DNA of 64,000 nt from Kineococcus terrestris (GCF_041020765.1 NZ_JBEUEJ010000005.1); one strand, 5' to 3'. Numbered from the stretch's first letter, positions 27,846-36,585 are shown. Notes: generated from the letters alone by a model not told the origin. Made by a program: numbers and translations.

Positions 27846-29720
27846 TCATGCGCTCCAGCGCGACTGAGCCGCCAGGCGCACCGCGGCGTCGGTGCCGCCG
27901 AACCCGCGGTGCGTCCCCGTGCGCTGCACGACCTCCACGAACAGCCCGCCCGTCAGCGAGGCCGTGTAGAAGTGCAGCAGCTCCCCGTCGGCGTCCCGCT
28001 CGTACAGCACCGACGCCTCCCGCAGCTCGGCGAGCCGCTCGGCCTCCAGCCCGTACCGGTCCGCGAGGTCGTCGTAGTAGTTGCCCGGCACGGCCAGCAG
28101 CCGCCCGCCGCCCGCCGCCACGGCGCGGGCCGCGGCCACCGCGTCGGGCGTGCGGAACGCCACGTGCCCGGCCACGACGGCGCGCCCGCGCAGCGCCGCG
28201 CCGGAGGGGCCCACGTTCAGCACGACGCTGAGGTCGGCGGCCGGGTCGGTCAGGGCCCGGCTGCGCACCAGCCCGTGCGGGCCGGCGACCTCCGTGCCGG
28301 GCAGCGCCTCCAGCCCCACCACGGCCTGGAAGAACAGGCTCGCGGTGTCGAACTCCCCGAACCGCTGCGGCAGCGCGACGTGGTCCACGCCCGTCAGCAC
28401 CGGGCCGTGGGCGACCGCGGGCGGCGCCGCCGTGAAGTCGCCCAGCCAGCTGTCGTCCGGCGGGCAGAACTGCAGCCACGTCCCGTCCGGCGCCTCCAGG
28501 GACGGGATGTCCGCCTCGCCCGGGCCCACCGGCCGCGCCACCACGGGCGCCAGGAGCCGGCGCGCGCGCTGCTCCAGCGCCACCGGCTGCGGCGTGCGCA
28601 GCCCCAGCGCGGAGATCCGCGCCCCGCCCGTGCCGCCGGCCGCGTCCTGCGCCCCCGCCGCGCGGGCGTTGACGACCACGCGCACCGGCCCGTTGCGCCA
28701 CAGCGTCACCGGGGCGCTGCGGTGCAGGCCCTCGCGCGCGAACCCGAGCCGCTGCAGCAGCTCCGACGCCTCCGCCTCGACGGGCCCGGGGGCGGCGACC
28801 TCGGTGAACGCCCAGCCCGCCGGGGCGGGCGCCGCCGGCAGCGGGCGCACGGCCGCGCGCACCACCTCCCGGCGCGGCCCCCCGCCGTCCCCGCCGTCCG
28901 AGCCGTCCCCGGCCGAGCGGTGCACGACGTCCGCCAGCCGCCGCAGCGAGCGCAGCCCGTCCACGGCCGTGCGCCGCGGGTCCGTCTGGCGGAAGACGTC
29001 GTTGAACACCTCCAGCGACAGCGGCCCGGCGTACCCGGTGGCCAGCACGGCCGCCGTGAACCCCGCCACGTCCAGGTCGCCCTGCCCGGGGAAGCAGCGG
29101 AAGTGCCGGCTCCACGGCAGCACGTCCATCGACAGCCGCGGCGCGTCCGCCAGCTGAAGGAAGAACACCTCCTCGCCGCGCACGTCGGCCAGGCCGGCCG
29201 TGTCGTCGCCGCGGGACAGGACGTGGAAGGAGTCCAGGCACACGCCCAGGTGCTCGTGCCCGGCCGCCCGGACCACCCGCAGGGAGTGCCGGTAGTCGGC
29301 CACGTGCCGGCCCCACGCCAGCGCCTCGTACGCCAGCCGCACGCCCTCCTCGCGGGCCACGTCCGCCAGGGCGGCCAGCTGCCCGGCCAGGCGGTCGTCG
29401 TCGCCGACCGCGTCCTCGCCCACGGCGCTGCACACCAGGAGCAGGTCGGTGCCCAGCGCGCGGGCCGTGCGCGCCTTGCGGCGCAACCGCTCGCGGGTGC
29501 GGGCGACCGCCGCCGGGTCGGTGGAGTCCGGTTCGCGGAACGGCTGGGCGAGCGCCACGGCCAGGCCGAGGTCGGCGGCCAGGCGGCGCACGTCCGCCGG
29601 CGGCAGCGGGCACGCCACGAGGTCCGGCTCGAAGACCTCCACCGCGTCGAAGCCCGCGGCCGCGGCCGCGCGCAGCTTGTCCTCCAGCGTCCCCGACAGG
29701 CACACCGTCGCCAGCGACAT
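27846..29720 (-). CDS. qsuB: 3-dehydroshikimate dehydratase fused to a 4-hydroxyphenylpyruvate dioxygenase-like domain (QsuB type)
   Basis: A 624-aa two-domain protein. The N-terminal TIM barrel (residues 1-270) has the metal ligands of dehydroshikimate dehydratases: E132 (AYEALAW), D163 (CLDSFH), Q189 (FLQLADAP) and E237 (LSLEVFND). The C-terminal half (about 320-610) is a VOC/HPPD-like fold with GVDHVAL, GHVAFRT and LFVEVVQRTG carrying the His-His-Glu metal positions. The family turns 3-dehydroshikimate into protocatechuate for quinate/shikimate breakdown. A Gly/Asp-rich linker near 290 joins the halves. ATG 29720 is the best start. No other quinate genes are adjacent. Confidence 0.85.
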   Translation of the reverse strand: MSLATVCLSGTLEDKLRAAAAAGFDAVEVFEPDLVACPLPPADVRRLAADLGLAVALAQPFREPDSTDPAAVARTRERLRRKARTARALGTDLLLVCSAVGEDAVGDDDRLAGQLAALADVAREEGVRLAYEALAWGRHVADYRHSLRVVRAAGHEHLGVCLDSFHVLSRGDDTAGLADVRGEEVFFLQLADAPRLSMDVLPWSRHFRCFPGQGDLDVAGFTAAVLATGYAGPLSLEVFNDVFRQTDPRRTAVDGLRSLRRLADVVHRSAGDGSDGGDGGGPRREVVRAAVRPLPAAPAPAGWAFTEVAAPGPVEAEASELLQRLGFAREGLHRSAPVTLWRNGPVRVVVNARAAGAQDAAGGTGGARISALGLRTPQPVALEQRARRLLAPVVARPVGPGEADIPSLEAPDGTWLQFCPPDDSWLGDFTAAPPAVAHGPVLTGVDHVALPQRFGEFDTASLFFQAVVGLEALPGTEVAGPHGLVRSRALTDPAADLSVVLNVGPSGAALRGRAVVAGHVAFRTPDAVAAARAVAAGGGRLLAVPGNYYDDLADRYGLEAERLAELREASVLYERDADGELLHFYTASLTGGLFVEVVQRTGTHRGFGGTDAAVRLAAQSRWSA

Positions 29721-29944
29721 CGCCGCGCCTGCCCCCGCGCCCACCCCCGTCACCGGGTGCTCGGCCGTCCGGGTCGTCGCGCCGTCCACGTGGCCCCTCC
29801 CGCGCGCCGCCCTCCGCCGCCCACCGCGCGTGGACGCCCCCCGGCGCGCGGCGCCCAGCCTGGCACGCGAGCGCCCCGGCCGTGCCCCGCGGCGGCCGGT
29901 ACCCACCGCCCGGCCCAGCCGCGGGGGTCACGGGCACCTCCTCG

Positions 29945-29950
29945 TACCGT
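29945..29950 (+). promoter_or_regulatory. Leaderless -10 box TACCGT of the HAD gene
   Basis: TACCGT, then GCGGCG, then GTG 29957. The six-base spacing supports the GTG as both transcription and translation start. Confidence 0.45.
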
Positions 29951-29956
29951 GCGGCG

Positions 29957-30652
29957 GTGACCTCCACGCCCGCGTCCCCCTGGGGCCGCCCCTTCGCCGC
30001 CGTCCTCTTCGACATGGACGGCACGCTCGTCGACTCCTCCGCCGCCATCGCGCGCAGCTGGACGACCTGGGCGCTCGAGAGCGGCATCGGCCACGAGGCG
30101 CTGCTGGCCGCGCACGGGCACGGCCGGCCCGCCGCCGAGATCGTGCGCGAGCTCGTCGGCGGCCCGGCGGACGGTCGCGCCGACGAGGAGGCCGTCGCCC
30201 GCGCCAGCGCGCGCATCGACGCCCTCGAGATCGCCGACGTCGACGGCGTCGTGCAGCTGCCCGGCGTGGCCGGCCTGCTCGACGCGCTGCCGGCGCGCCG
30301 GTGGGCCGTGGTGACCAGCTGCGGCAGCGCCCTGGCCGCGGCCCGCATGCGCGCCGGCGCCCTGCCGGAGCCGGGCGCGCTGGTGACCTTCGACGACGTC
30401 GAGCGCGGCAAGCCCGACCCGGCGTGCTTCCTGCTGGGCGCGCGCCGCCTGGGCGTCGAGGCCGCCGACTGCCTCGTCGTCGAGGACGCCCCCGCCGGCC
30501 TGGCCGCCGCCCGCGCCGCCGGCTGCGCCACCCTCGCCGTGCGCACCACCCACCCGGACGGCCCGCTGGACGCCGACGTGGTCGTGGACCGCCTGTCGGG
30601 CGTGCGGGCCGTCGTGGACGAGCGCGGCGTGCACGTCACCGTCGAGGCCTGA
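29957..30652 (+). CDS. HAD-IA family sugar phosphatase
   Basis: A 231-aa HAD hydrolase. Motif I is VLFDMDGTLVDSSAA (residues 16-30), motif II VVTSCGSALA near 115, motif III GKPDPACFLLGARRLG near 150 and motif IV VVEDAPAGLAAARAAG near 170. The size and GKPxP motif resemble small sugar-phosphate phosphatases such as 2-deoxyglucose-6-phosphatase. The substrate is not determined. It is leaderless from GTG 29957 and followed by a strong hairpin. Confidence 0.87.
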   Translation: MTSTPASPWGRPFAAVLFDMDGTLVDSSAAIARSWTTWALESGIGHEALLAAHGHGRPAAEIVRELVGGPADGRADEEAVARASARIDALEIADVDGVVQLPGVAGLLDALPARRWAVVTSCGSALAAARMRAGALPEPGALVTFDDVERGKPDPACFLLGARRLGVEAADCLVVEDAPAGLAAARAAGCATLAVRTTHPDGPLDADVVVDRLSGVRAVVDERGVHVTVEA

Positions 30653-30699
30653 GCGGGGGCGGTGTAACGCCCGGCGGGGCGAGCGCGATGACGCCCCTG

Positions 30700-30743
30700 G
30701 ACCCGGTCGCTGCCCGGACCCCCGAGCGGGCAGCGACCGGGTC
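30700..30743 (+). terminator. Perfect 17-bp hairpin after the HAD gene
   Basis: Arms 30700-30716 and 30727-30743 are exact inverted repeats with a 10-nt loop, about 50 bp after the HAD stop and before the dapA promoter. No U tract follows. Confidence 0.72.
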
Positions 30744-30811
30744 CTCCCGCGTCCGGGGCGCGTCCGCGTCGGGTCCGGTGAGGTGGCGGGGGAGGTGCCG
30801 CCCCGCGGCGG

Positions 30812-30817
30812 TAGCCT
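30812..30817 (+). promoter_or_regulatory. Leaderless -10 box TAGCCT of dapA
   Basis: TAGCCT with seven bases before ATG 30825. No ribosome-binding site lies between, so the dapA-rnj transcript is likely leaderless. Confidence 0.5.
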
Positions 30818-30824
30818 CGGGGGC

Positions 30825-31799
30825 ATGCCGACCGCCACCGCGCCGACACCACCGCGCCCCTTCGGAGCGGTGCTGTCCGCGATGGTCACCCCCTTCGCGG
30901 ACGACGGCGCCCTGGACACCGCGGCCGCCGCTGAGCTGGCCGTCCGCCTCGTCGACGAGGAGGGCCACGACGGCCTCGTCGTCAGCGGGACCACCGGCGA
31001 GTCGCCCACCACCTCCGACGCCGAGAAGGACCGGCTGCTGCGCGCCGTCCTCGAGGCCGTCGGCGACCGCGCCTCCGTCGTGGCCGGCGCGGGGACCAAC
31101 GACACCGCCCACAGCGTCGAGCTCGCCCGCGCCGCCGAGCGCGCCGGCGCCCACGGCCTGCTCGTGGTGACGCCCTACTACTCCAAGCCGCCCCAGCCGG
31201 CGCTGCTGCAGCACTTCCGCACCGTCGCCGACGCCACCGGCCTGCCGGTCATGCTCTACGACATCCCCGGCCGCGCCGGCGTCGCCATCGCCACCGAGAC
31301 GCTCGTGCGCGCCGCCGAGCACCCGCGGATCGTCGCCGTCAAGGACGCCAAGAGCGACCTCGTCGCCACCTCCCACGTCCTGGCCCGCACCGACCTGGCC
31401 TGGTACTCCGGCGAGGACGCCCTGAACCTGGCGCTCCTCGCGCACGGCGCCTCCGGGATCGTCAGCGTCGTCGGGCACGTCGCCGGCCGCGCCTACGCCC
31501 GGATGGTCGCCGCGGTCGACGCCGGCGACCTCGCCACCGCCCGCGCCGTGCACACCGAACTGCTGCCCGTCGTGCGCGGGATCATGGAGCGCACGCAGGG
31601 CGTCGTCGCCGTCAAGGCCGCCCTCGAGCTGCTCGGCGTCACCCGCAACCGCGTCGTGCGCGCCCCCCTGCTCGCCGCCACCGAGGAGGAGGTCGCCGTC
31701 CTCGCCGCCGACCTCGCCGGGGCGCGCGGGTCCCTCATCGCTTCCAGCACCACCCACCACCCGGTCGCGGCCACCACGGCCGCAGGAGGAGCCGCATGA
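30825..31799 (+). CDS. dapA: 4-hydroxy-tetrahydrodipicolinate synthase
   Basis: A 324-aa class I aldolase-type enzyme condensing pyruvate with aspartate semialdehyde, the first committed step of lysine/DAP synthesis. The TTGES motif is at residues 56-60, GTNDT near 90, the catalytic Tyr in MLYDIPGR (Y145), the Schiff-base Lys K173 in VAVKDAKSDL and SGxxS-like SGEDAL near 200. ATG 30825 is chosen from the TAGCCT box; an upstream in-frame GTG at 30783 lacks support. Its stop overlaps the rnj start (ATGA). Confidence 0.97.
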   Translation: MPTATAPTPPRPFGAVLSAMVTPFADDGALDTAAAAELAVRLVDEEGHDGLVVSGTTGESPTTSDAEKDRLLRAVLEAVGDRASVVAGAGTNDTAHSVELARAAERAGAHGLLVVTPYYSKPPQPALLQHFRTVADATGLPVMLYDIPGRAGVAIATETLVRAAEHPRIVAVKDAKSDLVATSHVLARTDLAWYSGEDALNLALLAHGASGIVSVVGHVAGRAYARMVAAVDAGDLATARAVHTELLPVVRGIMERTQGVVAVKAALELLGVTRNRVVRAPLLAATEEEVAVLAADLAGARGSLIASSTTHHPVAATTAAGGAA

Positions 31800-33481
31800 G
31801 CCACCCCCACCCCGAGCTGACGAGCCCGCCCCCGCTGGCCGACGGCGCGCTGCGCGTCGTCGGCCTCGGCGGCCTGGGCGAGGTCGGGCGCAACATGACG
31901 GTGTTCGAGCACCGCGGGAAGCTGCTCGTCGTCGACTGCGGCGTCCTCTTCCCCGAGGACCACCAGCCCGGCGTCGACCTGATCCTGCCGGACTTCGGCC
32001 ACATCGCCGACCGCCTCGACGACGTCGTGGCCGTCGTCCTCACCCACGGGCACGAGGACCACATCGGCGCCGTGCCCTACCTGCTGCGGATGCGCCCGGA
32101 CATCCCGCTGCTGGGCTCGCAGCTGACGCTGGCCCTCATCGAGGCCAAGCTCAAGGAGCACCGCATCCGGCCGTTCACGCACGCGGTCAAGGAGGGGCAG
32201 ACCGAGCAGCTCGGCCCCTTCTCGTGCGAGTTCATCGCCGTCAACCACTCCATCCCCGACGCGCTCGCCGTGGCGATCCGCACCGACGCCGGCCTCGTCC
32301 TGCACACCGGCGACTTCAAGATGGACCAGCTCCCGCTCGACGGGCGCATCACCGACCTGCGCGCCTTCGCCCGCCTCGGCGAGGAGGGCGTGGACCTGTT
32401 CTGCGTGGACTCCACCAACGCCGAGGTGCCCGGGTTCACCGCCCCCGAGCGCGACATCGGCCCCGTGCTGGAGCAGCTGTTCGGCCGCGCCGAGCGGCGC
32501 ATCATCGTGGCCTCCTTCGCCAGCCACGTGCACCGCGTCCAGCAGGTCCTGCACGCCGCCGACGCGCACGGGCGCAAGGTCGCCCTCGTCGGGCGCTCCA
32601 TGGTCCGCAACATGGGCATCGCCGCCGACCTCGGCTACCTCGACGTGCCCCCGGGCGTGCTCATCGACCTCAAGCAGGTCGACGACCTGCCCGAGGACCG
32701 CGTCGTCCTCATGTGCACCGGCTCGCAGGGCGAGCCGATGGCGGCCCTGTCGCGGATGGCCAACCGCGACCACCGCATCTCCGTCAACGCCGGCGACACG
32801 GTGGTGCTGGCCAGCTCCCTCATCCCGGGCAACGAGAACGCGGTGTACCGCGTCATCAACGGCCTGGCCCGCCTCGGCGCCACCGTCGTGCACCAGCAGA
32901 GCGCGAAGATCCACGTCTCCGGGCACGCCAGCGCCGGGGAGCTCCTGTACTGCTACAACATCCTGCGGCCGAAGAACGTCATGCCCGTGCACGGCGAGTA
33001 CCGGCACCTCATCGCCAACGGTGACCTGGCGGTGAGGACCGGCGTCCCGCGCGAGCGCGTCGTCATCGCCGAGGACGGCGTCGTCGTCGACCTCGTCGAC
33101 GGCAGGGCCAGCATCACCGGTGCCGTGCCCGTCGGGTACGTCTACGTCGACGGCTCCAGCGTCGGGGAGATCACCGAGGCGGACCTGAAGGACCGCCGCA
33201 TCCTCGGCGAGGAGGGGTTCATCTCCATCTTCGTCGCCGTGGACTCGGTCACCGGCAAGGTCGTCTCCGGGCCGGAGTTCAACGCCCGCGGGTTCATCGG
33301 CGACGGCGACGACCGCTTCGCCGGCATCCGCTCGAAGGTCGAGGCCGCGCTGAACGAGGCCTCCACCGGGCCGGTGGACACCTACCAGCTGCAGCAGATC
33401 GTGCGCCGCACCGTCGGCACCTGGGTCAGCCAGAAGCACCGCCGCCGGCCGATGATCGTGCCGGTCGTCGTCACCGCCTGA
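31796..33481 (+). CDS. rnj: Ribonuclease J
   Basis: A 561-aa metallo-beta-lactamase/beta-CASP ribonuclease with endo- and 5' exonuclease activity in RNA maturation and decay. The zinc motif HGHEDHIGA (H84, H86, D88, H89), VNHSIPD, HTGDFKMD and the beta-CASP STNAEVPG and HVSGHAS motifs are all seen. A C-terminal domain ends TWVSQKHRRRPMIVPVVVTA. ATG 31796 overlaps the dapA stop by 4 bp; dapA-rnj is a standard actinobacterial operon. PNPase and RNase J are both in this window. Confidence 0.97.
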   Translation: MSHPHPELTSPPPLADGALRVVGLGGLGEVGRNMTVFEHRGKLLVVDCGVLFPEDHQPGVDLILPDFGHIADRLDDVVAVVLTHGHEDHIGAVPYLLRMRPDIPLLGSQLTLALIEAKLKEHRIRPFTHAVKEGQTEQLGPFSCEFIAVNHSIPDALAVAIRTDAGLVLHTGDFKMDQLPLDGRITDLRAFARLGEEGVDLFCVDSTNAEVPGFTAPERDIGPVLEQLFGRAERRIIVASFASHVHRVQQVLHAADAHGRKVALVGRSMVRNMGIAADLGYLDVPPGVLIDLKQVDDLPEDRVVLMCTGSQGEPMAALSRMANRDHRISVNAGDTVVLASSLIPGNENAVYRVINGLARLGATVVHQQSAKIHVSGHASAGELLYCYNILRPKNVMPVHGEYRHLIANGDLAVRTGVPRERVVIAEDGVVVDLVDGRASITGAVPVGYVYVDGSSVGEITEADLKDRRILGEEGFISIFVAVDSVTGKVVSGPEFNARGFIGDGDDRFAGIRSKVEAALNEASTGPVDTYQLQQIVRRTVGTWVSQKHRRRPMIVPVVVTA

Positions 33482-33501
33482 CGCCCGCAGCGCGTCCGTC
33501 C

Positions 33502-33537
33502 CGGGACCCCGCCGACCACCCGGTCGGCGGGGTCCCG
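33502..33537 (+). terminator. Perfect 16-bp hairpin after rnj
   Basis: Arms 33502-33517 and 33522-33537 are exact inverted repeats around a 4-nt ACCC loop, 20 bp after the rnj stop. It is the likely end of the dapA-rnj transcript. Confidence 0.75.
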
Positions 33538-33758
33538 CCGTTCCCGGGTCCCCGCGCGCGGTGCCCCCCGCAGCTGTGACGGTGCCTGACCGGAGCGTGC
33601 CGGCGGGTGGGGAGGACGGGTGGAACCGGCGTCGCGGTGGTGCGCCGTCCGGGTCGCGCGGTCGCTCGCGCGCCGTGCGCGCCCCGCACCGCTGCGTAGG
33701 TTCGCGCACCGCGCCCGCCGGTGGCGCCCGCACCGTCCGCAGATCCCCGGAGAACCCC

Positions 33759-34742
33759 GTGACCCACCTCCCGACGTCCGTCCCGCGCGCCCTCGGCGGC
33801 GGCGGCCTGCTCGTCGTCGGCGCCGCGCTCGGCATCGCTCTCAGCGCCGGCGCCTCCGCCCTCGTCCGCGCCGACGAGCGTCCCGCCGCGCTCGCCGCTC
33901 CCGCGGTGGCGCCCGCCGCCGCCACCGGTGCCGCGACCGGCGCGACCTCCGCGCCCGCGGCCGCCGGTGCGGCCGGCGCGGCCGGTGAGCCGTCCCCCCG
34001 CGGCGCGGGCGCGACCACCACCGCCGTCCCGGTGGCCGGTGCGTCCACCACCGTCCCGGGGCCCGTGCCCAGCGCCTCCTGGGGGTCCGCGGACCCCGGG
34101 TGGGGTCCCTCGCCCGCCACCGCCGTCGTGGCGGCCGCCGTGCCCGTCGTGCCCGCCGTGCCCGCCGTGCCCGCCGTGCCCGCCGTGCCCGTCGTGCCCG
34201 TCGTGCCCGTCGTGCCCGTCGTGCCCGTCGTGCCCGTCGTGCCCGTCGTGCCTGCCGTGGTGCCCGCTCCCGCGACCGCGGTGCCGGGTCCCGTCGCCGC
34301 TACCGCGCCCGTCGCGCCGCCCGCTCGCCCGGCGCCCCGGCCCGCGCGTCCGGCCGTTCCCGTGCTGCCGCTCCCGGTCGTGCCGGTCCTGCCCGCTCCT
34401 GTGGTGACCGTGCCGGTGGTGCCGGCACCGGTCGCCACCGAGCCGCTCGCACCGCAGGAGCCGGTCGTGGAGGAGCCGGTCGTGGAGGAGCCGGTCGTGG
34501 AGGAGCCGGTCGTGGAGGAGCCGGTCGTGGAGGAGCCGGTCGTGGAGGAGCCGGTGACCGAGGACCCGGTGGCCGAGGACCCGGTGGCCGAGGAGCCGGT
34601 GGCCGAGGAGCCGGTGGCCGAGCAGCCCGAGGAGGTCGACCCGACCGCCCCCGACGCGGCGCCGCTGCCCGCGACGGGGTCAGAGGACGGACAGCCCGAG
34701 ACGCTCGACGAGCAGGTGCAGGGCGCGCCGGCCGGCGCGTGA
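33759..34742 (+). CDS. Exported repeat-rich Pro/Val/Glu protein with LPATG motif
   Basis: A 327-aa low-complexity protein. The N-terminus (THLPTSVPRALGGGGLLVVG, then a hydrophobic stretch to about residue 35) looks like a signal or anchor. An Ala/Thr/Pro region follows, then about 13 VVP/AVP tripeptides, a Pro/Ala/Val region, and eleven 5-residue PVVEE-type repeats. Near the end is LPATG (34665-34679), the sortase motif, but only 21 polar residues follow, with no membrane segment or basic tail. The last 63 bp overlap the convergent glutaminase gene. GTG 33759 has CGGAGAA upstream. The function is unknown; a wall-spanning stalk is one guess. Confidence 0.55.
   Translation: MTHLPTSVPRALGGGGLLVVGAALGIALSAGASALVRADERPAALAAPAVAPAAATGAATGATSAPAAAGAAGAAGEPSPRGAGATTTAVPVAGASTTVPGPVPSASWGSADPGWGPSPATAVVAAAVPVVPAVPAVPAVPAVPVVPVVPVVPVVPVVPVVPVVPAVVPAPATAVPGPVAATAPVAPPARPAPRPARPAVPVLPLPVVPVLPAPVVTVPVVPAPVATEPLAPQEPVVEEPVVEEPVVEEPVVEEPVVEEPVVEEPVTEDPVAEDPVAEEPVAEEPVAEQPEEVDPTAPDAAPLPATGSEDGQPETLDEQVQGAPAGA
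34140..34257 (+). repeat. 9-bp tandem repeat encoding VVP/AVP
   Basis: About 13 copies of the unit GTGCCCGTC or GTGCCCGCC in tandem, in frame, giving xVP tripeptides in the exported repeat protein. The near-identity of copies suggests recent expansion by slippage. Confidence 0.85.
34461..34625 (+). repeat. 15-bp tandem repeat encoding PVVEE
   Basis: Eleven in-frame 15-bp units: six essentially identical copies (to 34550) encoding PVVEE and five diverged ones (PVTED, PVAED, PVAEE, PVAEE, PVAEQ). Copy number is likely to vary between strains. Confidence 0.85.
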
Positions 34743-35609
34743 GTTGCCCGACGGGTCCAGCGGCGGGGACCACACGCTCACCCCGAGCCGGCCGGGCACG
34801 TCGCCGACGATCGCCCCGGACACCCCGCTCTTGCAGGGGATGCCCACTTCGTAGGCGAACTGCCCGGCCGAGTCGTACGTGCCGGTGGTGAGCATGACGG
34901 CGTTGATCCGCCGCGCGAGCTGCTCGGAGACCACCCGCCGGCCCGTGCGCGGGTCGACGCCGTCGTTGGCCAGGAACCGCACGGCCCGCGCCAGGCGGTG
35001 GCAGTCCACCAGCGCCGACGACTGCCGGGTGTAGAGGGCCATGACCTCGTCGACGTCGTGGTGGACGTTGCCGAAGGAGCTCATCAGGTAGGCCATCGAG
35101 GCGTTGCGGTGACCGCGGCGCCCCTCAGCCGCCAGGACCTCCTCGTCCACCGCGACGTCGGCGCCCGTCAGGTCGGCGATCAGCCCGCTCAGCTCCGCCC
35201 ACGGGTCGTCGCAGCAGTCCAGCAGCACGTCGCAGACCACGAGGGCGCCGGAGTTGATGAAGGGGTTGCGGGGGCGGCCGCCCTCCTGCTCCAGCTGGAT
35301 GAGGGAGTTGTACGGGTCGCCGGACGGCTCGCGGCCCACCCGCTCGAACAGGTCCTCGCCGACCTTCTGCAGCGCCAGCGTCAGCGCGAACACCTTCGCG
35401 ATGCTCTGCACGGGGAAGGGGTGCTCGGCGTCGCCGGTGGAGACCTCCTCGCCGTCCAGGCGGGCCACGGCCAGCCCGAAGCGGCCGGCGTCCTCGCCGC
35501 CGTGCTCCTCGTGCTCCTCGTCACCGGGGCGCGGGCGGACCTCCTCGGCGACCTCGGCGAGCACGGCCTCCAGGTCGCCGGGGTCGTGCTCGCGGGCGCG
35601 GTGGCTCAC
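34680..35609 (-). CDS. glsA: Glutaminase (serine-dependent beta-lactamase fold)
   Basis: A 309-aa enzyme hydrolysing glutamine to glutamate and ammonia. It has FPVQSIAKVFAL near residue 67-78 (catalytic Ser-x-x-Lys), EPSGDPYNSLIQLE near 95, RNPFINSGALV near 113, NASMAYLMSSFGN near 168, LTTGTYDSAGQFAYEVGIPCKSGVSGAIVG near 245-275 with the conserved Tyr and KSGVSG. The GTG start overlaps the DUF1028 stop by 4 bp. The 3' end overlaps the convergent LPATG protein gene by 63 bp. It is full length. Confidence 0.95.
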   Translation of the reverse strand: MSHRAREHDPGDLEAVLAEVAEEVRPRPGDEEHEEHGGEDAGRFGLAVARLDGEEVSTGDAEHPFPVQSIAKVFALTLALQKVGEDLFERVGREPSGDPYNSLIQLEQEGGRPRNPFINSGALVVCDVLLDCCDDPWAELSGLIADLTGADVAVDEEVLAAEGRRGHRNASMAYLMSSFGNVHHDVDEVMALYTRQSSALVDCHRLARAVRFLANDGVDPRTGRRVVSEQLARRINAVMLTTGTYDSAGQFAYEVGIPCKSGVSGAIVGDVPGRLGVSVWSPPLDPSGNSRAGRRALHLLVERLGLSVL

Positions 35610-36505
35610 GCGCGCCCCGCCAGCAGCCGCTCGACGAGGTCGCCCGGCACGGTGCCGGCCTCGCCGAAGCGCCGCGCGACCTCCAGCCAGTGCGGCGCTT
35701 CCTCGCGCAGGCCGCCGATCAGGTCGCGGGCCTCGTCCTCGCGCCCGGCCAGCCCGGCGACCAGGGCGCGGCGCAGCACGTGGTCGGGCTCGTCGAGGGC
35801 GCCGCGCTCGTGCAGCTCGCGCAGCCGGCGGTCGCCGTCGTCGACGTCGCCCTCCACGGCCACGTCGAACGCCTCCACGGCGGCCTGGTACCGGTCGCGC
35901 ACCCGCACGACGCGGTCCAGCTCGGCCAGCGGGTCCTCCTCGTCGTCCACCCGCAGGTCCACGACCGTGTCGTGCCAGGGGCGGCCCGTGCCGCGCGAGC
36001 GGACCACGACGATCGCCGCCGAGCGCTGGCCGCGCACGTCGCCGCCGGCCTCCTCCCCGGCGTGCAGGGCCGCCACCAGGCGCTCGGTGAGCGACCCGCC
36101 GCTCTCCTCGAAGCGCCGCACCATCGACGTCCACACCTCGGGCGAGTCGGCCATGTTGGCCAGCGCCACGCAGTCGCGGCCGACCGCGTGCCCGGCCGCG
36201 CCCACGCACGCCTCCCCGGTGTAGACGGACGTCTCCCCGTCCACGGCCATGACGGCCACCTGCCGCCGCTGCGGGTGCGGGTCCACCGCGCGCAGCGCCT
36301 CCAGGCACTCGTCGACGGTCAGGCCGCCGCCCAGCAGGTCCAGGCCCAGCCGCCCGTACATCGGCTCGGTCAGGGACTGGGTGGCGACCACCCCGACCCC
36401 GACCTGCGCGAAGGGGACGCTGTTGCCGACCGCCAGCGCCTGCGACTGCGTCGCCACGCCGATCTCACCGGTCCCGGCGTCGCGCGCCAGGATCGAGCAC
36501 GTCAC
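35606..36505 (-). CDS. DUF1028 domain-containing protein (Ntn-hydrolase-like)
   Basis: A 299-aa protein with the full DUF1028 domain. It starts MTCSILARDAGTGEIGVATQSQALAVG, with a Thr at position 2 as in N-terminal nucleophile-type folds, then FAQVGVGVVATQSLTEPMYG, GLTVDECLEAL, AAGHAVGRDCVALANM and VDLRVDDEEDPLAEL. The C-terminal 100 residues are the helical, peptidoglycan-binding-like extension found in the family. The biochemical role is not established. GAGGAGG precedes GTG 36505 by 4 nt. It is coupled to glsA by GTGA, hinting at an amide- or amino-acid-related job. Confidence 0.85.
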   Translation of the reverse strand: MTCSILARDAGTGEIGVATQSQALAVGNSVPFAQVGVGVVATQSLTEPMYGRLGLDLLGGGLTVDECLEALRAVDPHPQRRQVAVMAVDGETSVYTGEACVGAAGHAVGRDCVALANMADSPEVWTSMVRRFEESGGSLTERLVAALHAGEEAGGDVRGQRSAAIVVVRSRGTGRPWHDTVVDLRVDDEEDPLAELDRVVRVRDRYQAAVEAFDVAVEGDVDDGDRRLRELHERGALDEPDHVLRRALVAGLAGREDEARDLIGGLREEAPHWLEVARRFGEAGTVPGDLVERLLAGRA

Positions 36506-36585
36506 ACGGCCTCCTCGGTCGGGGGTCGGGAGCCGTGATCGTCACCCGCCCCGGCGCCCCCCGCAACCGGGCGCGGAGCGCGCGC

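Noticed and set aside
34140..34625. CRISPR-like or non-coding repeat array
   Set aside because: The 9- and 15-bp units are contiguous, in frame and without spacers; they encode peptide repeats.
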